Translations under genes and position numbers: made by a program
Assembly: GCF_009767915.1 (NCBI RefSeq)
Contig: NZ_WSRP01000009.1
Location: forward strand, 16,994-80,993
DNA from: Parasutterella muris
GTDB taxonomy: Bacteria; Pseudomonadota; Gammaproteobacteria; Burkholderiales; Burkholderiaceae_F
Direction: 5' to 3'
Length of the DNA stretch: 64,000 nucleotides
Shown here: positions 1 to 8,051 of the stretch, piece by piece
Position numbering within the stretch: the stretch's first letter is position 1
How the letters are laid out: each line of letters begins with the position of its first letter
Notes under the pieces: generated by a model
What the model was told of the DNA's origin: nothing
Databases searched by the model: none
What the model saw: the letters and a program-made list of their open reading frames with translations, nothing else

Positions 1-1
1 C

Positions 2-718
2 ATACCAAAAAAGAAAAAGTCATTTGACAAGACGGGGTATGCGTCTTTTTCTTTAGAAGATTTAAAAAGGATTTTCTCAGATGATTTGTTAAAGTATTCC
101 AGAAAATATCCAGAACGTTACTGGCTTCAAGTTCTTGCGCTTTTTACAGGCGCAAGACTTTCGGAACTTTTGCAATTACAAGTCACCGATGTTTTCTTTG
201 ACACTTCAGTTCCATACTTGTCTATCAATGTCAATGGAAACAAGTACGTAAAAAACAAAAGTTCCATTCGGGACATACCGCTTCATCCTAAAATTCTCGC
301 TCTTGGCTTTAAAGATTACGTTGAGAAGATTAAGATGTGTCGGTGGGAAAACCTCTTCTATTTTATGAAACAGGAAGGAAATTTGTGTAATGCCACCTCT
401 ACTAGTTCTGCTCTTGGTCTTTATCTAAAAAAACAATGTTCTGACACTTCTAATTCTCAACGTAAGGTTTTTCACAGCTATAGACACACATTCATTACCG
501 AGCTTCAAAGAATGCAAGTGCCCCTTGAAATTCGTCAATCAATCGCTGGGCACTCCAGTCAGTGCATCACAATTGACGTTTATGGCGAAAAGACTCGGCT
601 TGAAACCATGCTTGATTACATTAAGAACGTTGACTTTCACATAGACATCCCGAAACTTCCAAACACGTCTCTTCATGTTCAAATGAGAAAACAAAGGGAG
701 CGTAAAGAAAAGGAGTAA
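2..718 (+). CDS. Tyrosine recombinase (integrase), 5'-truncated by window edge
   Basis: This is the catalytic half of a phage integrase, which would join phage and host attachment sites. The frame is open from base 2 with no start codon of its own, so the protein begins outside the window; a TTG at 86 is only an internal codon. The tyrosine-recombinase residues are visible: Arg in TGARLSEL, the HxxR box in FHSYRHTF, the second His in AGHSS, and the nucleophilic Tyr in DVYGEKT. A basic tail ends it. It runs rightward and converges on the long leftward gene block. The missing N-terminal arm-binding region may be what starts at 63965, if the genome is circular (inference). Confidence 0.9.
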   Translation: MPKKKKSFDKTGYASFSLEDLKRIFSDDLLKYSRKYPERYWLQVLALFTGARLSELLQLQVTDVFFDTSVPYLSINVNGNKYVKNKSSIRDIPLHPKILALGFKDYVEKIKMCRWENLFYFMKQEGNLCNATSTSSALGLYLKKQCSDTSNSQRKVFHSYRHTFITELQRMQVPLEIRQSIAGHSSQCITIDVYGEKTRLETMLDYIKNVDFHIDIPKLPNTSLHVQMRKQRERKEKE

Positions 719-743
719 ACGAAGACTTGATTTTCATAAATAA

Positions 744-781
744 GAAAGGGGCTGTACTAGTAAATTAGTTCATCCCCTTTC
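744..781 (-). terminator. Hairpin between convergent transcripts
   Basis: An inverted repeat GAAAGGGG ... CCCCTTTC (744-751 and 774-781), with a further ACTA/TAGT pairing inside, lies between the integrase stop and the end of the leftward operon. Read on the minus strand the stem is followed by the T-rich stretch TTATTTATG, so it fits best as the terminator of the leftward replication transcript, perhaps serving both directions. Confidence 0.6.
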
Positions 782-796
782 GCAAAAATCAAAGAG

Positions 797-1255
797 TTAC
801 CCAACCCCGAAATTCTTTAGTTCGTCCAGCAATCGCTCGTTTTCTTTCAAGAGACGTTCGTTCTCTTGATTTAATTCGAGCATTGTTTTTTGAGACTCCT
901 TTTTGAACTTAGTCAGATCTTCGTTTTTTTGTACCAAGTCTCTATAGAACTCAGTCACTCGCAAATAAAATTCTTTCTGCAACTCTTCTCTTGAGACACA
1001 TATGAAATTGTGGACTTCGTATTGGTATTGGGTGCACAGAACCAATCCCAAAATTGCATCATGCCATCTTCTTATGAGCAGAACCAAAAGAACAAAAGCC
1101 GCATCTATAACAATTATTTCAATGTAATTTGAGATTAAAAAATAATGAAGAACTGAGCCAAAGATTGCTGTAGCAAATATCACTGCATAACGAGACATAT
1201 CACAAGTGCGAATCTTGTTAGCAACTTCTGGGCTGACCTCAATTTCGGTTGCCAT
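797..1255 (-). CDS. Membrane-anchored coiled-coil protein, unknown function
   Basis: A 152-residue protein of unknown function. Two hydrophobic stretches at about residues 24-40 and 44-61 predict membrane insertion, followed by a soluble helix and a C-terminal coiled coil rich in Glu, Leu and Asn (about 105-148). Its ATG shares a base with the stop of the DNA ligase gene (TAATG), so it is probably translationally coupled and last in the replication transcript. Anchoring replication at the membrane is conceivable but nothing in the sequence shows it. Confidence 0.7.
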   Translation of the reverse strand: MATEIEVSPEVANKIRTCDMSRYAVIFATAIFGSVLHYFLISNYIEIIVIDAAFVLLVLLIRRWHDAILGLVLCTQYQYEVHNFICVSREELQKEFYLRVTEFYRDLVQKNEDLTKFKKESQKTMLELNQENERLLKENERLLDELKNFGVG

Positions 1256-2712
1256 TAAACACTCCTAATCGCATTTTCAAACTGATCTCGCACTCTCTGT
1301 AAGTCATCAGCCTCAGTCTTGTCTTTTCTAAACTCAACAAAACGAGGTAAGAAAAGTGAATACTTACCGCCCTCCTCTTCGGGTTCCATAATTGAGTTAA
1401 AGCGCACTGTAACAATGGAGTTTAAGAACTCGTTTCTATGCTCATTGATGAATGATCGGGTGGCGTCGTCAAACCCCGAAACCGAAACTTGAAGCGTGTC
1501 ATCAGAGGTTGCGCATACGATAGAGCCAACATTATTTTCAAACTTGCCCTTACCCTCTTCATAACCGACGATTTTCAGATCGCAGTCAACCGAAAGTTTC
1601 ATCTTGATTTGAGCTTTTGAAGTCCCGTCCTTCCAAGTGCCAGAGAAAAGTTTGATGATTGCGCCCTCTTTGCCCTGATTCAACATCTTGCGATAAAAAT
1701 TCTGAGCATCGTCAAAACTCTTGACCAATTCTGTTTTGACGATTTCTAAATGCTCAACCAGCAGAGGCTCTGATTCAGAATGATGCTGAGCAAAGTGAAC
1801 TAATGCGGCTTTGTACTGACTGAGCAGTTTTGCAAAGCGATCTTTATAAGCCACTTTGTATTCTGTCCCCGTCAACGCATAGTCCAGAGGCACAGAGTCC
1901 CAAATGACCATCTTTACACGATATTCGTCGGGAACCTTCGAACCCGAGAGAACAGAATTAAGAATCCCATTTCCTTTCTCTCTGGGCAGAACTTCGCCAG
2001 TTTTCTTATCAACAATCAGCATCTCGCCATGAGATTGATGATCGCTCAAAAGAGCAATGCTAAGAATTGCTCTCGTCTCATCATCAAACAAAAGGCTTGG
2101 GTCATACTTCATACCCGTGCGGGTGTACAGCTCCAACTCTGCTTTGTCAGCATAATTATTGATGTTGGTAAATGCACCATCGCATTTTTCTTGAATGAGT
2201 GCACTTGACCAATCAACTGACTCAAACGGAACCTGATTGGGCAAACTACAACGCATGTATGGAATGATGGGAATGATTGCAGGTTTGACCTTGTTGAGCG
2301 TCTTTGCACCAACCCCGACACGCATGTCTTTATCGACAATGCTTTTGAGAATTTTGCGACTTTCAAACGAAAGTCCCCAATACATAGAACTGAATAATTT
2401 AATACCATCGTCGGTATTTAAATTAATCTCGTTTGAATGAATTCTTTTCAGAATGTCATTAATCAAAAACCCTTTTATTTTGTCTGACTGCTCTTCAGAA
2501 ATAATTCTTTCACCAGCATTAAAATAATTGTAATAAGGGTTCAGCGCTTCTCTAAAAACATACCAAAGAGGAGCATAAGAAACATTTGATTTAAGAATTA
2601 CTTCTTTTTCCTTGCGTGAAGAAGTAGCAGATAAACTGTTTAAAATCCCATCAATTTTTTTTGCTTCTTCGTCAGAAATTTTTACTGTCGCACCGAGTGA
2701 ATCATAATTCAT
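1255..2712 (-). CDS. ATP-dependent DNA ligase
   Basis: A 485-residue nucleotidyltransferase-type DNA ligase that seals nicks using ATP. Motif I is EKCDGAF, with Lys176 as the predicted adenylated lysine; the following motifs include ELYTRTG, SHGEMLIVD, EGAIIK and IKMKLSVDCDLKIVG, in the order and spacing of viral ATP ligases. The C-terminal third is the OB-fold. The N-terminal 160 residues are a helical DNA-binding-type extension as in larger phage ligases. It lies with primase, RNA ligase and helicase genes. A promoter and operator sit just upstream at 2768-2792, so it can start its own transcript. Confidence 0.93.
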   Translation of the reverse strand: MNYDSLGATVKISDEEAKKIDGILNSLSATSSRKEKEVILKSNVSYAPLWYVFREALNPYYNYFNAGERIISEEQSDKIKGFLINDILKRIHSNEINLNTDDGIKLFSSMYWGLSFESRKILKSIVDKDMRVGVGAKTLNKVKPAIIPIIPYMRCSLPNQVPFESVDWSSALIQEKCDGAFTNINNYADKAELELYTRTGMKYDPSLLFDDETRAILSIALLSDHQSHGEMLIVDKKTGEVLPREKGNGILNSVLSGSKVPDEYRVKMVIWDSVPLDYALTGTEYKVAYKDRFAKLLSQYKAALVHFAQHHSESEPLLVEHLEIVKTELVKSFDDAQNFYRKMLNQGKEGAIIKLFSGTWKDGTSKAQIKMKLSVDCDLKIVGYEEGKGKFENNVGSIVCATSDDTLQVSVSGFDDATRSFINEHRNEFLNSIVTVRFNSIMEPEEEGGKYSLFLPRFVEFRKDKTEADDLQRVRDQFENAIRSV

Positions 2713-2767
2713 TGATTTCTCCCATGTTTAATGTTTTTCAATTTCAATTGCATCTATCTTGTTTACT

Positions 2768-2792
2768 TAAGTAAGTATTTACTTATATTTTA
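2768..2792 (-). promoter_or_regulatory. Operator copy 1 with -10 box, upstream of DNA ligase
   Basis: A perfect TAAGTAA-GTAT-TTACTTA palindrome at 2768-2785, with a minus-strand -10-like TAAAAT (2787-2792) immediately upstream in the reading direction. The -35 is weak. The -10 overlaps the 3' end of the primase gene. The arrangement matches the other copies of this operator in the window, in which the palindrome lies right after the -10. Confidence 0.75.
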
Positions 2793-3887
2793 TCGTAAAG
2801 AAAGCAGGAACTTGATAACGCTTATCTTATTGATAGCAACTGCCTCCCAGAACGCCTCGATGATTTCAGAGGGGGTACATTCGTTAGGGTCTTTGTCTTT
2901 CGGTAAAACGGCGATACGCACCGTCAGTCCTAGCTTTGCGACCTCTAAAGCGTATTTTGCGGCGTCTTTTAGAGCCTCCGTTTCTCCGTCCCACATAAAA
3001 GTACACACACGAAGCCCTTTTTCGCACAATTTTCTTAAGTAATCGATCTGTCCACCAGAGCTAAGTGAGATGTGCTTACCGAAAGAAGCGACGGCTAGAA
3101 TTTTTGCAAACGCAGAATTTCCCCTAAAGGCTTGTCTGATGGCAATGCAGTCGAAGACTCCTTCCCCGATAACAATCTGATCGTGTCCGTCAAAATTCCA
3201 ACCGTTGTAAAAGAGAGTGCCTGTAGCGTTCAGTCCTGGCGGGAACAGATAACGCTTTGGACTCATCCCCGTATAGTCTCTTCCCTGAAAGGTGACGGTT
3301 TTACCGTTTATGTCAAAGATGGGAATTATGATGCGACCTGAGTAATCTTGATAGCCAATATTCCCGTCAGGTTTTCGATATTGAAAATACCCATTGGTGC
3401 AGTCGCCCAACTTGAAGTATTCGATCGATTCAAGAGAGATTCCTCTGTCAAGAAGGTATTTTGCACTCGCAAAGCCCGCCCCCTGTTGCTTAACCGTCTC
3501 AGCAATATCAATCATGGAGGGCATGAAAAATCTTGTGTCTTTGAACACGCTCTCTTGAGCATGATTCACCTCTTTCTTCGGTCTCCATCCAGTCTCTTGC
3601 GAGACTTCTTGAATATGACGAGCGACATCTTTCTTAGAAAGGTTTTTTAACTCAGCGCAAATAAACTTCCATTTATTGAACTTTGCTTGACAATCACCGT
3701 GAAAACAATTGCCAAGCCCCGTCTCTGCATTGAGATAAACTTTCCATTTGCTACCTCCGCAAACGGGGCAAGTTTTTACGTTGAGCTGTACACCATGACT
3801 GCCCGTTGTTTTTCGATACTGAATACCTTCTCTATCTAGCCAATATTCGATATCAAGGGCGTCAATCGCTTCAGATAAATTATTCAT
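2790..3887 (-). CDS. DNA primase (zinc finger plus TOPRIM)
   Basis: A 365-residue primase that would lay RNA primers for replication. The N-terminal zinc ribbon is CPVC (Cys40, Cys43) paired with CFHGDC (Cys61, His63, Cys66). The TOPRIM core is seen as VIGEGVFDC and a later acidic segment FMWDGETEALK. The layout resembles the primase half of T7 gp4, with the helicase on a separate gene upstream (4822-6267). It overlaps the RNA ligase gene by eight bases, so the two are coupled. Confidence 0.88.
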   Translation of the reverse strand: MNNLSEAIDALDIEYWLDREGIQYRKTTGSHGVQLNVKTCPVCGGSKWKVYLNAETGLGNCFHGDCQAKFNKWKFICAELKNLSKKDVARHIQEVSQETGWRPKKEVNHAQESVFKDTRFFMPSMIDIAETVKQQGAGFASAKYLLDRGISLESIEYFKLGDCTNGYFQYRKPDGNIGYQDYSGRIIIPIFDINGKTVTFQGRDYTGMSPKRYLFPPGLNATGTLFYNGWNFDGHDQIVIGEGVFDCIAIRQAFRGNSAFAKILAVASFGKHISLSSGGQIDYLRKLCEKGLRVCTFMWDGETEALKDAAKYALEVAKLGLTVRIAVLPKDKDPNECTPSEIIEAFWEAVAINKISVIKFLLSLR

Positions 3888-4812
3888 TTTGTTGACTCAG
3901 CACTTTCTTAACCAGCAAAAAACCTTTTGCGCCAACATTCAGAATCTTCTTGAGTTCTTCATGACCAACAAATTCTGGATGATCTTTCATAAAGTCTTCA
4001 GTTGCATCTACAGTCAGCGCTTTAACAATTTTTGGTATTTCTTTTGCGTCTGTAGCATTCATTTTTGAAAGCACCGAATAAACTCGCTGTTCAGTAAAGT
4101 AATTCACGAACAAGCTATTGGCGCCTTTGATCGTTCGCTTTAATTCCAACTCTTCAGCTGTTGGTTTTGATTTTGCTTTTTCTTCAAATCCCGCAAACTT
4201 GAGCTTAAACGACAGGTCAGAACTAATGTTGTGCAGAACAACTCCTTCACAAATTCCGTTCTCTGTCAGTACGCTATTTTGAGAAAGCTGTTCAAAGTTA
4301 ATGTCTTTGAGCCGCTTTTTGTTCAGAATCGGCACTACAAACCTAGTCATATCTGTAGGATGCGCAGTGAAGTTGAGCTGAATCGCAACGTTGATTAAGT
4401 CTTGAAAATTTTTAAAACGCCAACCAATTTCGGTGCGAATTGCAAATCCAAACAAAAGAATTTGTGGTTTCTTGTCACCATACCAAAGACGATGAAGCTT
4501 TTGACTGTTGACTAATTCGCCATAAAGAGCATATCCATTGATGTATGGATACTGTTTAGAAACTGCAACATCAATACTGTTAAGCATTAATTTGAGTCTC
4601 TCCATTGCTGTTTTAACATCTCTGTTTTGAGACCAATCTTCGCCATTGCGTGAAAAGATGCGCCAATCTTGATTGGGTTCTTTGCCCAGACAAAGATTAC
4701 AGCCATCACATTTTTCCGTGATGTACACGACATCATTTGCGTGGTCCTTCAAAGCTTGTTTATCAATTTGATAAAGGTTGTCCATGTGTGGCCAATGTTT
4801 AAATATGCTCAT
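3880..4812 (-). CDS. RNA ligase (Rnl2-like nucleotidyltransferase)
   Basis: A 310-residue ATP-dependent RNA ligase. Motif I is TEKCDGCN with Lys34 as the predicted AMP-accepting residue; RIFSRNGEDW, GYALYGELV (motif III), CEGVVLH (motif IV) and FKLKFAG (motif V) follow in order. This motif set matches the T4 Rnl2 family, which seals nicked RNA; in phages such enzymes are linked to repair of host-cleaved tRNA. No kinase/phosphatase partner was recognised nearby. It sits between helicase and primase, so a role at replication cannot be excluded. Confidence 0.85.
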   Translation of the reverse strand: MSIFKHWPHMDNLYQIDKQALKDHANDVVYITEKCDGCNLCLGKEPNQDWRIFSRNGEDWSQNRDVKTAMERLKLMLNSIDVAVSKQYPYINGYALYGELVNSQKLHRLWYGDKKPQILLFGFAIRTEIGWRFKNFQDLINVAIQLNFTAHPTDMTRFVVPILNKKRLKDINFEQLSQNSVLTENGICEGVVLHNISSDLSFKLKFAGFEEKAKSKPTAEELELKRTIKGANSLFVNYFTEQRVYSVLSKMNATDAKEIPKIVKALTVDATEDFMKDHPEFVGHEELKKILNVGAKGFLLVKKVLSQQNE

Positions 4813-4821
4813 ATTTTCTCC

Positions 4822-6267
4822 TTAAACCCCTTCTGTTTCAGGTACAACAAACGAACCGATAGTTTTACTTGCACGACTCCCCTCAACCTTCACAACGTCG
4901 GTAATGAACTGCATCTTTGAGACATTCTGTTTTACCGTGATCGTGAGTCCTGATTCTGAGTTTCGACTGGCTACAAAATAGAGACGAGCCTCACCTTTCT
5001 CTCTTTCTTCTTGTGACACGTTGATAGAGATAACAATGTCAGCTGTTCTGACTTTGTTAAAGTCTTCAGCCACATGCTCCATTTCTGCAACTTTGCTTTT
5101 GGAGCCTTCTCTGTTTGTTTGCGTAGCAGTCAGCATCGCAACATTGAACTCAAACGCCAAAGCTCTCAAATCGACATAAATTGTTCTGAAGTTTTCAGTG
5201 ATGTTTGTTGACCTTTGTTCTGGCGCCATCAAATCAGCATAGTCAAGACAAATAAGGTCGTACTGCACACCCTTTTCTCTCATCGACTCAAGATAACGTT
5301 TCAGCGTTGAAACCTTGAGCGTGCCCGACGGGTACTCTCGAATATGAAAGAGTCCAACTTGGGGTTTAATATCGTCTTTTGTTGCAATGGCTTTATCTCG
5401 CAAACTTTCAATCTTTCTTTGAACCGTCAAGCTATGAGACACTAAATCTTTCATTGAGGTGTCAGAAATACAAGCGTCAATTCGATCAGAAATAATCCTT
5501 GCTGAGACTTCAAGCGTCACGTACAAAACGTTATAGCCTTTCAGACACGCAGATTGTCCAAAAAACAAGAGACTTAAGGATTTACCAGATTTTGCAGTAC
5601 CCATCATCAAAGACAGCTCTTTTCGGCCCCAGCCTTTGTGATAAAGACATTCGTCAAATTCTCTGCAACCTGTAGTTATGCCGCTTGGGGGCAAAATCCC
5701 ACTTTCAATGTCTTTTCTTGTTTCTGTTCGTTTTTTGATTTCTTCAAAGTAGTCATAGGACTTTACTTCGTCCTCTGCCCCAACTGATAAAGCTTCTTTC
5801 AGTTTTTTCTCAATCGTCGCCCAATCTCGCTTATCAATTAGCTCGACCGAGTCATAAATTGATGCTGTAACGGCGCTTGAACGTGCAAACTCTACTAAAT
5901 GGTCAATTAGGGCGTCGCAAGGCGGAAGAGAAACAGTTGGAGAATAAGCTTCTTTAAGTACAGGAATGACCTCGGAAACTTCTTCCTTTGTGAATATATG
6001 CTTTTTGATGTAGTCTTTTAAGGTCGTTGTCACAAGCGCATCGTTCAGCACGGTTTTATACCGCTCATAAAAGTCCTTTGCGACTTTACAACCCAAAGCT
6101 AAAGCTGTGCTGTCAAAATGCTGAGGCAACAAAAGGCCGTTTGCTCTGCGCATGAAATTTTCGTCACGCAAAGCGGAGATCACAAGCGCTTTTTGAAACG
6201 CTTCATCAAACTTATATTTAATCGGTTTCCCATCTTTCTCAGCGACGGGAATCACTGATTCGCTCAT
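4822..6267 (-). CDS. DnaB-like replicative helicase
   Basis: A 481-residue hexameric-type helicase that would unwind DNA at the fork. The N-terminal helical domain (about 20-160) is followed by a RecA-like core with Walker A GTAKSGKS (223-230), a Walker B-type LICLDYADLM and the TATQTNREGS segment typical of DnaB. It is the first gene of the four-gene replication block, and its promoter region carries an operator copy at 6299-6316. Confidence 0.92.
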   Translation of the reverse strand: MSESVIPVAEKDGKPIKYKFDEAFQKALVISALRDENFMRRANGLLLPQHFDSTALALGCKVAKDFYERYKTVLNDALVTTTLKDYIKKHIFTKEEVSEVIPVLKEAYSPTVSLPPCDALIDHLVEFARSSAVTASIYDSVELIDKRDWATIEKKLKEALSVGAEDEVKSYDYFEEIKKRTETRKDIESGILPPSGITTGCREFDECLYHKGWGRKELSLMMGTAKSGKSLSLLFFGQSACLKGYNVLYVTLEVSARIISDRIDACISDTSMKDLVSHSLTVQRKIESLRDKAIATKDDIKPQVGLFHIREYPSGTLKVSTLKRYLESMREKGVQYDLICLDYADLMAPEQRSTNITENFRTIYVDLRALAFEFNVAMLTATQTNREGSKSKVAEMEHVAEDFNKVRTADIVISINVSQEEREKGEARLYFVASRNSESGLTITVKQNVSKMQFITDVVKVEGSRASKTIGSFVVPETEGV

Positions 6268-6298
6268 ACTTTCTCCCTTTTTATTTTTGAATTATACA

Positions 6299-6321
6299 TA
6301 AGTAAGCGATTAGTTATATAT
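6299..6321 (-). promoter_or_regulatory. Operator copy 2, upstream of DnaB-like helicase
   Basis: TAAGTAA-GCGA-TTAGTTA at 6299-6316 matches the shared palindrome with one changed base. The minus-strand sequence just upstream, ATATAT (6316-6321), can act as a -10. No good -35 was seen, so promoter strength is uncertain. Confidence 0.65.
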
Positions 6322-6343
6322 GGAGAAGCAATAGTTCCTAAAT

Positions 6344-7057
6344 CTACATTTGAGCTTCTTTGACGACCCCAAGCCCAAATTCTTGTAAAGCTCTTGTCAG
6401 TCTGATTGTGTTGTTCTTATACATAGAGGTTCTTAAAAGCATGGCTTTTTGAAAAGGTGTCACTTGGGCGTGAATGCGCCCGCACAAATAGTCCTCGAAA
6501 AAAATTTGTGACGGGTCACTGATAAACTGCCCACTTTGAAAGAACGGGTCCTTTGCGTAATAGGTTTCGTCGCCCTGCCAAAAATCTGTCTTGATGAGAT
6601 TTAAAACTTCTTTGTCTTGCGCTAGGTAAACGAAAAGCGATGGTCTGGGATAATATTTCCCTTCTAACTTTCCCATGACACGAAGACCGCCCTCTAAAGC
6701 CCCCAAAAACGCTTTGTATTCAACGCCAATCGAGTCCGCTAGTCTTCTTAGCTGATTGATGCTGACAGCTTCCCTAGACTCTAAAAAGTCCCTTTTCAAG
6801 CCCAGTTTTTTGCTTTTATAATCCTCTGTCTTTCTAATCCAAGACTGAGCTTTTTGTCTGTAGCACTCCGCAAGGTAGTAATCAGCTTGAAGCGGGTGCA
6901 GTCTTCTATAGTCAAACCACTTTGAAGAAAAGAGAGCTGACTCAGAAACCCGCTGTATGGGAGTAAAAGAAGAAAGAAACAAAGTCTCACATTCCTCTAA
7001 GCTTTTATCCATCCCGAAGTAGGGTTCTAACCAGAAGGGAAGTATAGTTTTAACCAT
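6344..7057 (-). CDS. Unknown protein upstream of helicase
   Basis: A 237-residue soluble, mostly helical protein that I do not recognise. It is rich in aromatic residues and Arg/Lys and has no clear motif or membrane segment. Its place directly upstream of the DnaB-like gene, with its own promoter region and terminator on either side, makes a helicase-loader or replication-initiator role possible, but there is no ATP-binding motif as in DnaC-type loaders. Confidence 0.7.
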   Translation of the reverse strand: MVKTILPFWLEPYFGMDKSLEECETLFLSSFTPIQRVSESALFSSKWFDYRRLHPLQADYYLAECYRQKAQSWIRKTEDYKSKKLGLKRDFLESREAVSINQLRRLADSIGVEYKAFLGALEGGLRVMGKLEGKYYPRPSLFVYLAQDKEVLNLIKTDFWQGDETYYAKDPFFQSGQFISDPSQIFFEDYLCGRIHAQVTPFQKAMLLRTSMYKNNTIRLTRALQEFGLGVVKEAQM

Positions 7058-7095
7058 AATTAAACGCCACGAGTGACCAATAAAAATTACTTCTA

Positions 7096-7130
7096 GTAAA
7101 AAGTAATTACTTATTTATATTATATATAGG
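7096..7130 (-). promoter_or_regulatory. AT-rich promoter with one conserved operator half-site
   Basis: The minus strand reads TATATAATATAAATAAGTAATTACTT here, so a -10-like TATAAA is followed at once by the TAAGTAA half-site, as in the other operators. The second half at N4 spacing is degenerate, and instead AAGTAATTACTT forms a tight palindrome. It probably drives the gene at 6344-7057. The operator call is weaker than for the other copies. Confidence 0.45.
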
Positions 7131-7161
7131 GTACTCGTGTTTTCATCAATCCATAAATAAA

Positions 7162-7186
7162 CCCGCCAACGTCAATGAGTGGCGGG
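7162..7186 (-). terminator. Rho-independent terminator after phoH
   Basis: A CCCGCCA/TGGCGGG stem (7162-7168 and 7180-7186) with an 11-base loop. On the minus strand it is followed by TTTATTTATGG. It ends the long operon that starts near 18.04 kb and separates it from the replication genes. Confidence 0.8.
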
Positions 7187-7212
7187 GTGTAAAAGATTAG
7201 CGTTCGGCTTAT

Positions 7213-8049
7213 TTATTTCTTAATGACAACTTCCCGAATCTTTTTGAAAAGGAACTGACCAAGCGGGTCCTCCCTCTCTTCGACATAAGGTGTCGGCTCC
7301 AACATCAATTCTGAACTTCTGATCTCTTTCCCATAGAAGCGCTTGTACTCTTTCGACGGGCGTTTATCTTCTTTTGGACGCTCATAAGCCTCAACAATTT
7401 CCTGAACCAAACCTGAGCGAACAATGTCGGCTTTGGTGAAGTTGATGACTTTGACTGACGGTAAAAAACCGATTCGTTCAATTGCATCAATCAAGCCACT
7501 CTCTCCCCGAATGTCTTTTTGAGTTGTATCGCCATTAACAATGACGGTGCAGTTCTCGCCAATTCGAGTTAAGAACATCTTCATCTCGGTTGGTGTAGTG
7601 TTTTGCGCTTCGTCAAGAATGACGTAACAGTTCTGAAACGTAATTCCCCTCAGATATGCCAACGGAATTGCTTGAATTTTGCCACTCTTCATCATGCATT
7701 CAGCTCTGCCCTTGCCTAATCTGTCGTACAAAACTTGTTTGAACGGCTGTAAGTACGGCTCAAACTTGTCGTTGATTTCTCCTGGAAGGAAACCCAAACT
7801 TTCCCCAGCCTCTACCGCAGGTCTTGTCAGAATTACCTTGTCGGTTCTTCCGTTCATTAATGCTTGAGCGGCCATTGCTGTTGCAAGCCATGTTTTGCCT
7901 GTTCCAGCTGAGCCTGTGGCAAAAATCAGTTTGAAACTTTTGATAGCGCCGATGTAGCGTTTCTGAGTTTCTGTCTTGCCTTCAATATGGGTTGAATTAG
8001 GGCTTCCTAAATCCTCTACGGATTCACTTGTGTTTTTTCTTCTTGTCAT
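7213..8049 (-). CDS. phoH: PhoH-like ATPase
   Basis: A 278-residue P-loop ATPase of the PhoH family. Walker A is GSAGTGKT (about residues 46-53) and Walker B is VILDEAQNTT; VNGDTTQKD follows as sensor region. PhoH proteins are very common in phages; RNA helicase or RNase-associated roles are reported for relatives, but the phage role is unsettled. It is the last gene of its operon, three bases after the metallophosphoesterase start region, with a terminator just downstream. Confidence 0.9.
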   Translation of the reverse strand: MTRRKNTSESVEDLGSPNSTHIEGKTETQKRYIGAIKSFKLIFATGSAGTGKTWLATAMAAQALMNGRTDKVILTRPAVEAGESLGFLPGEINDKFEPYLQPFKQVLYDRLGKGRAECMMKSGKIQAIPLAYLRGITFQNCYVILDEAQNTTPTEMKMFLTRIGENCTVIVNGDTTQKDIRGESGLIDAIERIGFLPSVKVINFTKADIVRSGLVQEIVEAYERPKEDKRPSKEYKRFYGKEIRSSELMLEPTPYVEEREDPLGQFLFKKIREVVIKK

Positions 8050-8051
8050 AT

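Noticed and set aside
7096..7130. A sixth full copy of the TAAGTAA-N4-TTACTTA operator
   Set aside because: Only one half-site matches at the right spacing, so it is listed as a promoter with a half-site only.
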